A stretch of 13,603 nt of DNA from Proteobacteria bacterium UBA2133 (GCA_002327725.1 DCXP01000004.1:1-13603); one strand, 5' to 3'. Positions 1-6,499 are shown, numbered from the stretch's first letter. Notes: generated from the letters alone by a model not told the origin. A program made the numbers and translations.

Positions 1-166
1 CCGGCACCTTGTCTCCGTAGGCTGACGTCCAGTCGGGATGGGCATCGACATCGCGCAGGTCGATCTCAAAACCATAATCATGCTGCAACTCCTGCAGTTG
101 CATCTGCATGTCTTCGCAAAGGTGGCAATCTTTGCGTGTATAAAAAGTCAGCGTGACGGGCGGCAT
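1..166 (-). CDS. Glutaredoxin-like protein (DUF836 type), 3' end outside the window
   Basis: Reading the minus strand from the ATG at 166 gives about 55 residues starting MPPVTLTFYTRKDCHLCEDM and running to the window edge without a stop. The N-terminal beta strand followed by a C-H-L-C motif (residues 14-17) is the thiol-disulfide active site of the thioredoxin/glutaredoxin fold. The following helix, then FEIDLRDVDAHPDW and YGDKVP, match the pattern of short (~80-100 aa) glutaredoxin-like DUF836 proteins, where Asp/Asn-rich 'vdvd' and 'y..kvPvl' precede the cis-proline. About 55 residues are visible, so roughly the last third is missing. The protein is likely a cytoplasmic thiol-disulfide oxidoreductase with no known substrate. 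It is divergent from the LysE-family gene, 72 bases away. Confidence 0.8.
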   Translation of the reverse strand, partial: MPPVTLTFYTRKDCHLCEDMQMQLQELQHDYGFEIDLRDVDAHPDWTSAYGDKVP

Positions 167-238
167 AATGTAAGAAACCTATGGCAACCTTCGGGCAGAG
201 CAACTATTCTAGGCGCTCATTCCCTGGGGTACCTTTTT

Positions 239-847
239 ATGCCGCTGTCGCTCTGGCTCTCCATGTCGCTGATCTGTATTCTCGGCGCGATGTCACCCGG
301 GCCAAGTCTTACGGTCGTGGTCCAGAACACGCTTTCGGGCGGGCGGCTCCAGGGCGTCATTACCGGCATCAGCCATGGCCTTGGGATTGTCATCTGGGCA
401 GGCCTTACGGCGGGCGGCATCGGCCTCCTGATTACCCAGCAACCCGCCCTCTTTAATGGAATGCGCTACGCCGGTGCGGCCTTGCTGGTGTATCTCGGTA
501 TTCGCAGCCTGCGCAGTTCGGCGGGGACGGCCGACGTCCTGCAGAGTTCCAACAACAACCCCAGTGCCTCGGCCGCCCGAGACGGATTTTTGATTGCCAT
601 CCTCAATCCCAAGATTGCACTTTTTTTCCTGGCACTCTTCAGCCAGTTTGTCCGCCCGGAAGCCGGCATGGGGGAAAAGGTCATTATGGCTTTGACCGCC
701 GGGGTGATCGACGCCTTGTGGTACATCATCGTCGCGCTGGTGCTGTCCCACTCGACCATCCTGGACCGCCTTCGCGCACGGGCACGCTTTCTTGACCGGC
801 TGTTCGGGCTGATCCTGATCGGACTCGCCATCCGGGTTGCCCTGTAG
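239..847 (+). CDS. LysE/RhtB-family amino-acid exporter
   Basis: This is a 202-residue very hydrophobic protein starting MPLSLWLSMSLICILGAMSPGPS. The S-P-G-P motif at residues 19-22 at the end of the first membrane segment, followed by the glycine-rich G-G-x-x-x-G-V-x-x-G-I-x-x-G segment, is the hallmark of LysE/RhtB translocators, which export amino acids (lysine, homoserine, threonine and others) across the inner membrane. About six membrane segments are visible, and the length is the usual ~200 aa. The reading frame is open upstream to 38, but the ATG at 239 is preferred. It puts the first membrane helix at the very N-terminus as in the family, and the upstream extension overlaps the divergent glutaredoxin-like gene. 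There is no strong Shine-Dalgarno; a GGGG at about 227 is the only candidate. The substrate cannot be read from sequence. Confidence 0.87.
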   Translation: MPLSLWLSMSLICILGAMSPGPSLTVVVQNTLSGGRLQGVITGISHGLGIVIWAGLTAGGIGLLITQQPALFNGMRYAGAALLVYLGIRSLRSSAGTADVLQSSNNNPSASAARDGFLIAILNPKIALFFLALFSQFVRPEAGMGEKVIMALTAGVIDALWYIIVALVLSHSTILDRLRARARFLDRLFGLILIGLAIRVAL

Positions 848-967
848 CCCCGCGTACTGCCCGTGCCAGATTGCTGCGGTGCGAAACCGATCCTGCTGAT
901 TCTTTAACGGTTTCCGAATTATTTTCCATTAATTTAGTCTCCTAGAAGGCTTTCCGGAGACCTTCGG

Positions 968-996
968 TTGACAAGGTGCATGGTGCGGTGCACCAT
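968..996 (+). promoter_or_regulatory. Candidate promoter for the short-chain dehydrogenase gene
   Basis: A perfect -35 consensus TTGACA lies at 968-973. Seventeen bases later, CACCAT (991-996) is a poor -10 match (3 of 6). The weak -10 and the palindrome that fills the spacer suggest either an activator-dependent or a repressed promoter, if this is one at all. It lies about 66 bases upstream of the start codon at 1062. Confidence 0.4.
980..996. promoter_or_regulatory. Palindromic operator-like site, 7-3-7
   Basis: ATGGTGC, spacer GGT, GCACCAT is a perfect inverted repeat. The pentamer GGTGC occurs three times, at 975-979, 982-986 and 987-991, so the site is also internally repeated. Its place directly after the TTGACA box is typical of a repressor (for example TetR- or GntR-type) operator. 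No regulator gene is present in the window. Confidence 0.45.
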
Positions 997-1050
997 AACG
1001 ATCTGACTTCACGCGCAAGCAATCATCTGGCTTGTCGCACCAACGGTCGC

Positions 1051-1056
1051 GGGAGG
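1051..1056 (+). promoter_or_regulatory. Shine-Dalgarno that fixes the SDR start
   Basis: GGGAGG, five bases before the ATG at 1062. The same frame is open further upstream to a TTG at 1032, but that codon has no comparable ribosome-binding site, so 1062 is chosen. Confidence 0.7.
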
Positions 1057-1061
1057 CCAGC

Positions 1062-1883
1062 ATGCAAGTTCAGGACAAGGTCGGAGTGGTAACAGGCGCT
1101 GCAAGCGGCATCGGCCGTGCCACAGCGCTGGAACTCGTTAAACAGGGTGTCAAAGGCATTGCCCTGGTCGACCTCAGCGAATCTGCTGTTTGTGAATTCG
1201 CCAGGCAAATCAACGAGGACGCGGGACGTGAATTGGCTCTGGCTTTCACCGGTGATGTGACCGATCTGCAGTTTCGGGCGCAGGTATTCGATGAAACCTC
1301 CCATCATCACGGCATAGTCCAGATCATGGTCCCGGCCGCAGGAATTTTCAGGGACAGGCTTGCCGTAAAGATTGAGCGCGACACCGGCGAAGCCAACATC
1401 TATCCCGCTGATGTCTTTCGCCAGGTGCTTGAGGTCAATCTCATCCACCCGGTCTACTGGGCGATGGAGACGATCGCCCGCATTGCAGTGGACCGGAACC
1501 GCCAGGGTCTCAAGAAATGGCATCCCAACGAAAAAGTGCAAGGCACCATTATTTTCATCGGCTCAGTTTCTTCTCAGGGTAACCGCGGACAGGTCTCCTA
1601 CGCCAGCACCAAAGCCGGTCTGGAGGGTGCCGCATCCACGCTGATGAAAGAGGCGATGTTCCACGGCGTGCGCACCGGGGTGATCCACCCGGGATTTGTG
1701 GATACGCCGCTGCTGCAGGGAATGCCCGACGGCTATGTTGAGCAGCATATTCTTCCGGACACCCAGCTCGGGCGCCTGATCCGTCCCGAAGAAATCGCCG
1801 ATGCGATCTGTTTCATGATCCGCAACTCTGCCGTCAGCGGCCAGCTCTGGGCCGATGCCGGCTGGCACCCAGCCGCCGCCTGA
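1062..1883 (+). CDS. Short-chain dehydrogenase/reductase (SDR)
   Basis: This 273-residue protein starts MQVQDKVGVVTGAASGIGRA. The T-G-A-A-S-G-I-G nucleotide-binding motif, the catalytic Y-A-S-T-K (Tyr180, Lys184) and the preceding Ser-rich IGSVSSQG segment (Ser168-171) place it in the classical SDR family, which are NAD(P)-dependent alcohol/ketone oxidoreductases of the cytoplasm. The structural Asn of the active-site tetrad is probably the one in E-V-N-L-I. An acidic V-D-L after the second beta strand favours NAD over NADP. The normally conserved N-N-A-G after the fourth strand reads P-A-A-G here. An insert with charged residues (AVKIERDTGEANIYPADV) follows it, where many SDRs are shorter. 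The C-terminal part, VIHPGFVDTPLL then the conserved 'SGQLWADAGW', is typical. Substrate unknown; the neighbours give no clear pathway. Confidence 0.9.
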   Translation: MQVQDKVGVVTGAASGIGRATALELVKQGVKGIALVDLSESAVCEFARQINEDAGRELALAFTGDVTDLQFRAQVFDETSHHHGIVQIMVPAAGIFRDRLAVKIERDTGEANIYPADVFRQVLEVNLIHPVYWAMETIARIAVDRNRQGLKKWHPNEKVQGTIIFIGSVSSQGNRGQVSYASTKAGLEGAASTLMKEAMFHGVRTGVIHPGFVDTPLLQGMPDGYVEQHILPDTQLGRLIRPEEIADAICFMIRNSAVSGQLWADAGWHPAAA

Positions 1884-1943
1884 ACGGCGCTTGAGCCCCG
1901 GGAACCAGGGTCTTATGATCTGCCCCTGACCCATCGCAGTGCC

Positions 1944-1958
1944 CGGTCGCCGCGACCG
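1944..1958. repeat. Perfect inverted repeat ahead of the IMPDH-like gene
   Basis: CGGTCGC, one base, GCGACCG. In RNA this would fold as a 5-bp stem with a five-base loop. It ends 21 bases before the start codon at 1980. TTTT follows only 12 bases after it (1971-1974), so it is not a standard terminator. It could be an operator, or a structure affecting translation of the next gene, which has no clear Shine-Dalgarno. Confidence 0.4.
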
Positions 1959-1979
1959 TGACCAACCCGCTTTTGCCCC

Positions 1980-3449
1980 ATGAATAAGCACCCTCTCGAT
2001 CCGGCCTGGATCGGCAAGACCTTTGACGACTTTCTGTTCCGGCCCCAGAAAGGCATCACCGCAACCCGCGACGCCATCGCGCTGCACTCGCAGCTGACCA
2101 CGGCGCTGGCCCTGGAACTGCCCATCGTCTCTTCAAATATGGACAGCGTCACCGGCGGCGACATGGCCCAGACTATGGCGCTTGAAGGCGGACTCGGGGT
2201 CATCCACAGGGGGCAGAGCATCGAACGCCAGTGTGAGACCGTGGCTGGCGTCAAGCGCAGCCACAGTGCCGTGATTGAACAGCCGCGGACACTGCCGTTG
2301 GGCTCAACCATCGGCGAGGCGCGCGTTTTCGCCCGGCGTCACAAGATCAACGGCATCCTGATTGAAACTGCCCCGGGCAGTGCCATTCTCGCAGGCGTCC
2401 TGACCCGCAGGGATATTCCCTGGGACCGCTCCCATGATAACGAGGCGGTGGAGAATTTCATGACGCCCATGGCGCAGTTGAAGACCGCCGGGCCCGACGT
2501 GGCCACGGAAGACGCCGAGCGGATCATGTTCGAGGGAAGAATTGAACGGCTTCCGCTGGTCGATGATGAGTGTCGGATTCACGGACTGATTACCCGCAAG
2601 GACGTGCGCTTCCTGCGTGAGCGGCCCTTCGCCAGCAAGGATGCAAAGGGCCGGCTGCTGACCGGGGCGGCTGTCGGTTGTGCCGGCGACTTCATGGAGC
2701 GTGCGCAGGCTCTGCTTGAGGCAGGGGCCGACTCCCTGTTCGTTGATATCGCCCATGGTCACTCGCTGGTGATGCAGCAGGGGATCGAGCGTCTGCGCGC
2801 CGAGTTCCCTGAGGCGCCGTTGATCTGTGGCAACGTCGCCACCGGTGCCGGTGCACGCTTTATGTGTCAGCTTGGGGCTGATGCGGTGAAGGTCGGGGTG
2901 GGTCCCGGACGGGGCTGCCGGACCCGGCTGGAAACAGCTGCCGGTGTGCCGCAGCTTCAGGCGATCCGTGAAACCTGGTGTGAAGTGGGTGGGGAGATCA
3001 GCATCATGGCCGATGGCGGTGTCCGTTACGACAAGGATATCTTTCTGGCGCTCGCCTGTGGTGCAGACACCGTGATGCTGGGCAGCGCGCTATCCGGCAC
3101 CGACGAAGCCCCCGGGCGGGTGATTGAGGACCCTGCCACACACACCAAGAAAAAGATCTACCGCGGCATGACCTCTCCCGAAGCGGTGATGGGATCACTC
3201 TACGATTCAGAAGATTCAGAAGCCGTGGATGCGGCCCTGGCAACACCTCCCGAGGGCCAGGAAATCCAGGTGCCCTACCGCGGCAGCGTCGTCGATATCC
3301 TGCACCGGATCCGCGGTCACCTGCGCTCGGCCGTGAGTTATGCCGGATGCGAATCCCTGGCACAGGCAAGAGAAGCGATCCTGCCGGACCCGTTCGAGTA
3401 CCTGATTGCGCTTTCCGAGGCGTCCCGAAGAGAGTCCTACGAACGCTGA
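1980..3449 (+). CDS. IMP dehydrogenase/GMP reductase-family protein with two CBS domains
   Basis: This 489-residue protein has the family N-terminus GKTFDDFLFRPQ and the substrate-barrel segment PIVSSNMDSVTGGDMA. Two CBS domains (about residues 100-155 and 160-210) are inserted in the TIM barrel, as in IMP dehydrogenase. The barrel resumes with DIAHGHS, ICGNVATG and the catalytic loop GVGPGRGCRTR, whose Cys313 is the nucleophile that attacks C2 of the purine nucleotide. The flap differs from IMP dehydrogenase. The Arg-Tyr pair needed to hydrolyse the XMP intermediate is absent, while the Glu of P-P-E-G (Glu425) is kept, and RGMTSPEAV resembles the GM-S-S-x-x-A-M of GMP reductase. A role in purine salvage as an NADPH-dependent GMP reductase, possibly controlled by nucleotides at the CBS pair, is therefore inferred. 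A plain IMP dehydrogenase is less likely but cannot be excluded. No clear Shine-Dalgarno; the start is set by homology. Confidence 0.85.
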   Translation: MNKHPLDPAWIGKTFDDFLFRPQKGITATRDAIALHSQLTTALALELPIVSSNMDSVTGGDMAQTMALEGGLGVIHRGQSIERQCETVAGVKRSHSAVIEQPRTLPLGSTIGEARVFARRHKINGILIETAPGSAILAGVLTRRDIPWDRSHDNEAVENFMTPMAQLKTAGPDVATEDAERIMFEGRIERLPLVDDECRIHGLITRKDVRFLRERPFASKDAKGRLLTGAAVGCAGDFMERAQALLEAGADSLFVDIAHGHSLVMQQGIERLRAEFPEAPLICGNVATGAGARFMCQLGADAVKVGVGPGRGCRTRLETAAGVPQLQAIRETWCEVGGEISIMADGGVRYDKDIFLALACGADTVMLGSALSGTDEAPGRVIEDPATHTKKKIYRGMTSPEAVMGSLYDSEDSEAVDAALATPPEGQEIQVPYRGSVVDILHRIRGHLRSAVSYAGCESLAQAREAILPDPFEYLIALSEASRRESYER

Positions 3450-3500
3450 AGGTCGACAGGAGGCGTGACTGCCTGTTGCGCCGGGAATAATGCCTTTACT

Positions 3501-3504
3501 GGAG
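3501..3504 (+). promoter_or_regulatory. Shine-Dalgarno supporting a GTG start
   Basis: GGAG four bases before the GTG at 3509. The alternative ATG at 3539 has no good ribosome-binding site and would remove only ten residues, none in a conserved part. Confidence 0.5.
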
Positions 3505-3508
3505 CACA

Positions 3509-4660
3509 GTGATCAGGTTGTCTGAGCGGTCCCGGGTGATGCTCTCCACGTACTTGAATGACCACGCGCATGGCGTCCGGGTATTGCTGTCGCTGATCGC
3601 CGGAGGTCTCGGCGGGGCGGTGTTTTTCTGGCTTTCGCTTCCTTTACCGTGGATGCTGGGATCGATGCTGCTGGTATCGGCCGGAGCCGTGGGCGGCATG
3701 CCTTTCCGACGGTCTGTCCGGCTCAGAAAAGCGATGATCGCGGTCATGGGCCTGCTGCTGGGCAGCTACTTCACCGCCGATACGCTTTCACAGTTCGGTC
3801 TGTGGTCGCTGGCCGCACTGCTGGTCAGCGCCTATGTCGTCCTCATGACCGGAATCTCTCTGGGCGTCTTTCGCCGCTTTGGTCGGATGGATCTGCCGAC
3901 TGCTTATTTTTCAAGCATGCCCGGGGGTCTAGGACCGATGACGATTGCCGGCGAAGAAGCCGGCGGTGACAACCAGCTGATACCGATTGCGCATGTGATC
4001 CGGATTTTCTGCGTGGTGTCCTCGGTACCCATCTACCTGGCGCTCGTTCGGGGTGTTGATCTTGCGCCCGGGCCGGTCGCGCTTTCAGAACTGGTGGCTA
4101 TGCCGCACTGGCACGACTGGCTGGTCTGGGCTGCCTGTGCCGTGGCCGGATTCTTCGGCGCCCGCGCCATCCGGGTGCCCTTTGGCGAAATCCTGGGGCC
4201 GATGCTGTTGTGTGCTATCGCCTATATCTTCGAACTGGTCTCGGTCGCGCTGCCGCCTTTTGTGACGGTTGCGGCGCAGGTTGTCATCGGTACATCGATC
4301 GGGACACAGTTTGCCAACCTGCGCACCCGGTATGTGCTGCGCTCCGTTGCGACCTCGCTGGGATCAACCATCGTAATGCTCGCGGGTGCGCTAGGGGTGA
4401 CCGAACTGATGGCTCCGCTGCTCAATATCGATCCGCTCTCGCTGCTGCTCGCGCTGGTGCCGGGAGGCCTGGTGGAGATGGGGTTGATTGCAGTTGCCCT
4501 GAACGCCGATACCGCTTTCATCGGCGTGATGCACAGCTGGCGCATTATCCTGATTGCCGTCAGCGCACCGCTGCTGTTTCGGCTCTTCTGGCGCCGCGTA
4601 CCGCGACCCGACCGTCACCCGGGGAAGAGTGCCGAGAGTCCCGACGCAAGATCGGGATAA
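3509..4660 (+). CDS. AbrB-family membrane protein (PF05145 type)
   Basis: This 383-residue protein is almost wholly hydrophobic, with about ten membrane segments in two similar halves. The first half has GGLGGAVFFWLSLPLPWMLGSML and AYFSSMPGGLGPMTIAGEE. The second half repeats the pattern with VPFGEILGPMLLCA and LLLALVPGGLVEMGLIAVAL. This duplicated P-W-x-L-G / P-G-G-L-x-x-M arrangement is the signature of the AbrB family, named for E. coli AbrB (regulator of aidB expression) and often mislabelled 'ammonia monooxygenase'. Function in the inner membrane is not established; a transport role is likely from its structure. The start is the GTG at 3509. It follows the IMPDH-like gene by 59 bases on the same strand and could share its transcript. 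Confidence 0.83.
   Translation: MIRLSERSRVMLSTYLNDHAHGVRVLLSLIAGGLGGAVFFWLSLPLPWMLGSMLLVSAGAVGGMPFRRSVRLRKAMIAVMGLLLGSYFTADTLSQFGLWSLAALLVSAYVVLMTGISLGVFRRFGRMDLPTAYFSSMPGGLGPMTIAGEEAGGDNQLIPIAHVIRIFCVVSSVPIYLALVRGVDLAPGPVALSELVAMPHWHDWLVWAACAVAGFFGARAIRVPFGEILGPMLLCAIAYIFELVSVALPPFVTVAAQVVIGTSIGTQFANLRTRYVLRSVATSLGSTIVMLAGALGVTELMAPLLNIDPLSLLLALVPGGLVEMGLIAVALNADTAFIGVMHSWRIILIAVSAPLLFRLFWRRVPRPDRHPGKSAESPDARSG
4639..4657. repeat. Small hairpin at the end of the AbrB-family gene
   Basis: TCCCGA and TCGGGA, separated by seven bases, form a perfect 6-bp stem overlapping the last codons before the TAA at 4658. There is no T-run after it. It lies at the left edge of the 70-base gap between two convergent genes, so a role in ending or protecting the transcript is possible but unproven. 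Confidence 0.3.
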
Positions 4661-4730
4661 CGCCCACCAACGCCAAGGTGTTCGCGCATCAGGGTGTTAT
4701 CAATTCTCTTGGATTCAGCAAGACCGATGC

Positions 4731-5252
4731 CTAGCGGCTCGCGGTCAGGGTACCCGCGGTTGTCAATGTCGCCACGGTGACTTCGGCGCGTTTGCATTTC
4801 AGGGTACCGCTGACATCGGCCGTCATGGCCGGCGGTGCAATCACCCCCTGAATGCGGGCAGCCTTGGCGGCGAACGGACAGCCGGCGTCATTCAGCCGCG
4901 AGATATTCGTTGCGCTCAGCAGTGAACGCAGGTCATCGATCGAAGCCTGAAGCCCCCAGTTTCCCGCATTGTCGACGACACCGGTGATCGTGACACCCCG
5001 AACCGTGAGAAATGCCAAACCATCTGCCGTTACGCTTACGGAAATAGTCTCCGTACGTTCATCGGTCGCCGAGCCCAGAGCGACCACGTCGGCCGTTGAA
5101 GTGAGTGAGATCGTACCGGTGTAGGTGCCGGCGTAGGCCCCGGTCGCATCGCCCCTGGAAACGGTCAGTTCAATCCCGCTGCTTGAGGAACTGGCACAAC
5201 CCGTCACCAGAACCAGGCAGGCCCACGCCATGATGCCCATATAACGCACCAT
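4731..5252 (-). CDS. Small hypothetical lipoprotein
   Basis: Reading from the ATG at 5252 gives 173 residues. A hydrophobic signal segment, IMAWACLVLVTGCASSSSS, ends in the lipobox V-T-G-C, so Cys19 would be lipidated after cleavage by signal peptidase II. Ser and Ser at +3/+4 favour outer-membrane sorting. The mature part is rich in Thr, Ser, Ala, Val and Gly, with alternating short strands such as YAGTYTGTISLTS and TETISVSVTADG, suggesting a beta-rich periplasmic fold. Two further Cys (in NDAGCPF and TLKCKRAE) could form a disulfide. I recognise no family. The frame is open up to an ATG at 5297, but the 5252 start gives a normal signal peptide and has AGGGG (about 5263-5267) upstream. It lies 64 bases after the hydrolase gene on the same strand. 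Confidence 0.7.
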   Translation of the reverse strand: MVRYMGIMAWACLVLVTGCASSSSSGIELTVSRGDATGAYAGTYTGTISLTSTADVVALGSATDERTETISVSVTADGLAFLTVRGVTITGVVDNAGNWGLQASIDDLRSLLSATNISRLNDAGCPFAAKAARIQGVIAPPAMTADVSGTLKCKRAEVTVATLTTAGTLTASR

Positions 5253-5316
5253 TGCCCCAGCACCCCTAAGACTGATCAGCAGCCAAGACCTGAGCATGGC
5301 ACGGCATGATAGCGCA

Positions 5317-6048
5317 TCAGGCGACCCTTTCGATGGAACCGGTAGTCAGGAAATCTGCAATCGCTTTCTCAACCCGACGTGAAAACAAAAGCAGCATGTG
5401 ATTGGCCGGCAGGGTCAGGCGATGGCTGATCGCGGCATCTTCGGTCTCACACAACCGCACCACCCCATCGTTCGGGCCGCATAACCGGGTCGCCGGCAGC
5501 AAGGTAGCGAGGCCGAAGCTCCACTTCCCGGCGATCATCAAGGTCTGGTCGGGGCGCCACTGCGAAGGCGCGCCCTCAAGCAGGCCGTCCACCAGGGAAC
5601 GGCCAAGCAGCCAGCGTCCCCAGCCCTTATGCGACAGGTCCTCGGCAACGCGACTGCCCCGTAGTGGTCCTCCCAGGAGTACTACCCGGCCCGGGCAATG
5701 CCATTGATACTGGGCAAGAAAATGCGCAAGCACGACTCCGCCCAGGCTATGTGCGACGAAATGTACGCTGCCTTTGAGTCGCCACTTGGCCAGTGTCTCA
5801 CTCAGAAACCGCGCGTTTTCGACGGGAGTCTGCCTGCGGCTGTGATAACGGAACTGTCGCACCTTGAATCCGCGGCGCTGCAGGCGAGAGCGCAACAGAC
5901 TCATCTCGTGGCCACTCATCAGTACGCCGTGGATGAGCACGACGGTAGAGATACCGACAGGATCAGTGCCTGTCCCGGTGTCGCCAGGAGGCGGCTTTGT
6001 CGCAAAATCTCCCTCAAGGGAATGGCTGGAATCACCTTCTGGCTTCAC
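5317..6048 (-). CDS. Alpha/beta-hydrolase (lipase/esterase-like)
   Basis: From a GTG at 6048 the protein has 243 residues. VVLIHGVLMSG (about residues 36-46) is the strand and oxyanion-hole turn of alpha/beta-hydrolases. VHFVAHSLGGVVLAH carries the nucleophile elbow with Ser101, as A-H-S-L-G where G-H-S-x-G is usual. CGPNDGVV (Asp194) and PANHMLLL (His217) complete a plausible catalytic triad in the right order. The likely role is hydrolysis of an ester or lipid; the substrate is unknown and no signal peptide is seen. The start is uncertain. The frame stays open to 6450 but would run antisense through the DUF1244 gene and is low in family-like sequence there. GTG at 6048 is the only start codon I found between there and the HG motif that keeps the motif well inside the protein; its Shine-Dalgarno (GGGA) is weak. 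Confidence 0.78.
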   Translation of the reverse strand: MKPEGDSSHSLEGDFATKPPPGDTGTGTDPVGISTVVLIHGVLMSGHEMSLLRSRLQRRGFKVRQFRYHSRRQTPVENARFLSETLAKWRLKGSVHFVAHSLGGVVLAHFLAQYQWHCPGRVVLLGGPLRGSRVAEDLSHKGWGRWLLGRSLVDGLLEGAPSQWRPDQTLMIAGKWSFGLATLLPATRLCGPNDGVVRLCETEDAAISHRLTLPANHMLLLFSRRVEKAIADFLTTGSIERVA

Positions 6049-6122
6049 ACTGTTCCCGTTCCGTACGCCTTTGGCGACTGCTATTATCCCATCCCTTGGT
6101 CCAGCAACAGGTCGAAACGCGG

Positions 6123-6138
6123 CCGGGCCGTGGCCCGG
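6123..6138. repeat. GC-only inverted repeat in the leader of the DUF1244-gloB unit
   Basis: CCGGGCC, two bases, GGCCCGG is a perfect inverted repeat. It overlaps a second 14-base palindrome, GCCCGGGCCCGGGC, at 6133-6146. Both end just before the Shine-Dalgarno at 6161. A stable stem this close to the ribosome-binding site could influence translation or mRNA stability. No T-run follows. Confidence 0.4.
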
Positions 6139-6160
6139 GCCCGGGCAACCCAAGCGACCG

Positions 6161-6166
6161 AGGAGG
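6161..6166 (+). promoter_or_regulatory. Strong Shine-Dalgarno for the DUF1244 gene
   Basis: AGGAGG, a full match to the anti-Shine-Dalgarno core, four bases before the ATG at 6171. It fixes that start over the upstream in-frame extension beginning at 5997, which runs antisense to the hydrolase. Confidence 0.8.
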
Positions 6167-6170
6167 AACC

Positions 6171-6494
6171 ATGGACGAAACCACCCGCACCCGACTGGAG
6201 GCAGCCGCTTTCCGCGGGCTGGTAGCGCACCTGCGCCAGCGCACCGATGTACAGAACATCGATCTGATGAATCTCGCGGGCTTTTGCCGCAACTGCCTTT
6301 CCAAGTGGTACCTCGCAGCCGCCGACGAACAAGGCCTTGAGATGGATTACGAGCGCGCGCGTGAGATCGTCTACGGGATGACTTATGATGAATGGAAACG
6401 CGACTACCAGCATGAGGCCGGCGAGGAGCAAAAAGCCGCCTTTGAAGCAACCAAACCGCTGCACGCCAAGATCAGCGGCCACAGCAAGGCCTGA
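6171..6494 (+). CDS. DUF1244 family protein
   Basis: This 107-residue protein reads MDETTRTRLEAAAFRGLVAHL then VQNIDLMNLAGFCRNCLSKWY and EIVYGMTYDEWKRDYQ. The very conserved N-I-D-L-M-N-L-A-G-F-C-R-N-C-L-S-K-W-Y block is the signature of DUF1244 (SMc04008-like), a small all-helical proteobacterial family of unknown function. The two Cys in F-C-R-N-C are invariant in my memory of the family and might bind a metal or act as a thiol pair; that is inference. Length matches the family (~100 aa). It has a strong Shine-Dalgarno and ends 5 bases before gloB, so the two are almost certainly co-transcribed. Confidence 0.92.
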   Translation: MDETTRTRLEAAAFRGLVAHLRQRTDVQNIDLMNLAGFCRNCLSKWYLAAADEQGLEMDYERAREIVYGMTYDEWKRDYQHEAGEEQKAAFEATKPLHAKISGHSKA

Positions 6495-6499
6495 ATCCG

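Larger units (their letters stand above)
848..1061. other. Intergenic region ahead of the short-chain dehydrogenase
   Basis: This is a 214-base gap with no credible ORF. It contains an AT-rich patch at about 915-942, a loose dyad GAAGG (945-949) / CCTTC (961-965) around a TCCGGA, a TTGACA box at 968-973 and a palindrome at 980-996. I see no stem followed by a T-run that would end transcription of the exporter gene. Confidence 0.6.

Noticed and set aside
38..238. N-terminal extension of the LysE-family frame back to 38
   Set aside because: It runs antisense through the glutaredoxin-like gene, and the family starts right at the first membrane helix (239).
1563..2087. 174-residue minus-strand frame across the SDR-IMPDH junction
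   Set aside because: It overlaps the well-supported ends of two genes and shows no family features.
3450..3508. Possible terminator between the IMPDH-like and AbrB-family genes (ACAGG/CCTGT)
   Set aside because: Only five paired bases with a long loop and no T-run.
4661..4730. Possible bidirectional terminator in the convergent gap
   Set aside because: The AACGCC/GGTGTT pairing leaves a two-base loop and needs a wobble pair; no T-run.
4210..4734. 174-residue plus-strand frame overlapping the end of the AbrB-family gene
   Set aside because: It is in another frame of a clearly coding membrane-protein gene, Arg/Ala-rich, with no motif.
5253..5297. Earlier ATG at 5297 for the lipoprotein
   Set aside because: It would place 15 extra residues before the signal peptide and has no Shine-Dalgarno.
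6049..6450. Upstream extension of the hydrolase frame
   Set aside because: It is antisense to the DUF1244 gene, rich in Arg/Pro/Gly as expected of a non-coding GC-rich frame, and has no family-like sequence.
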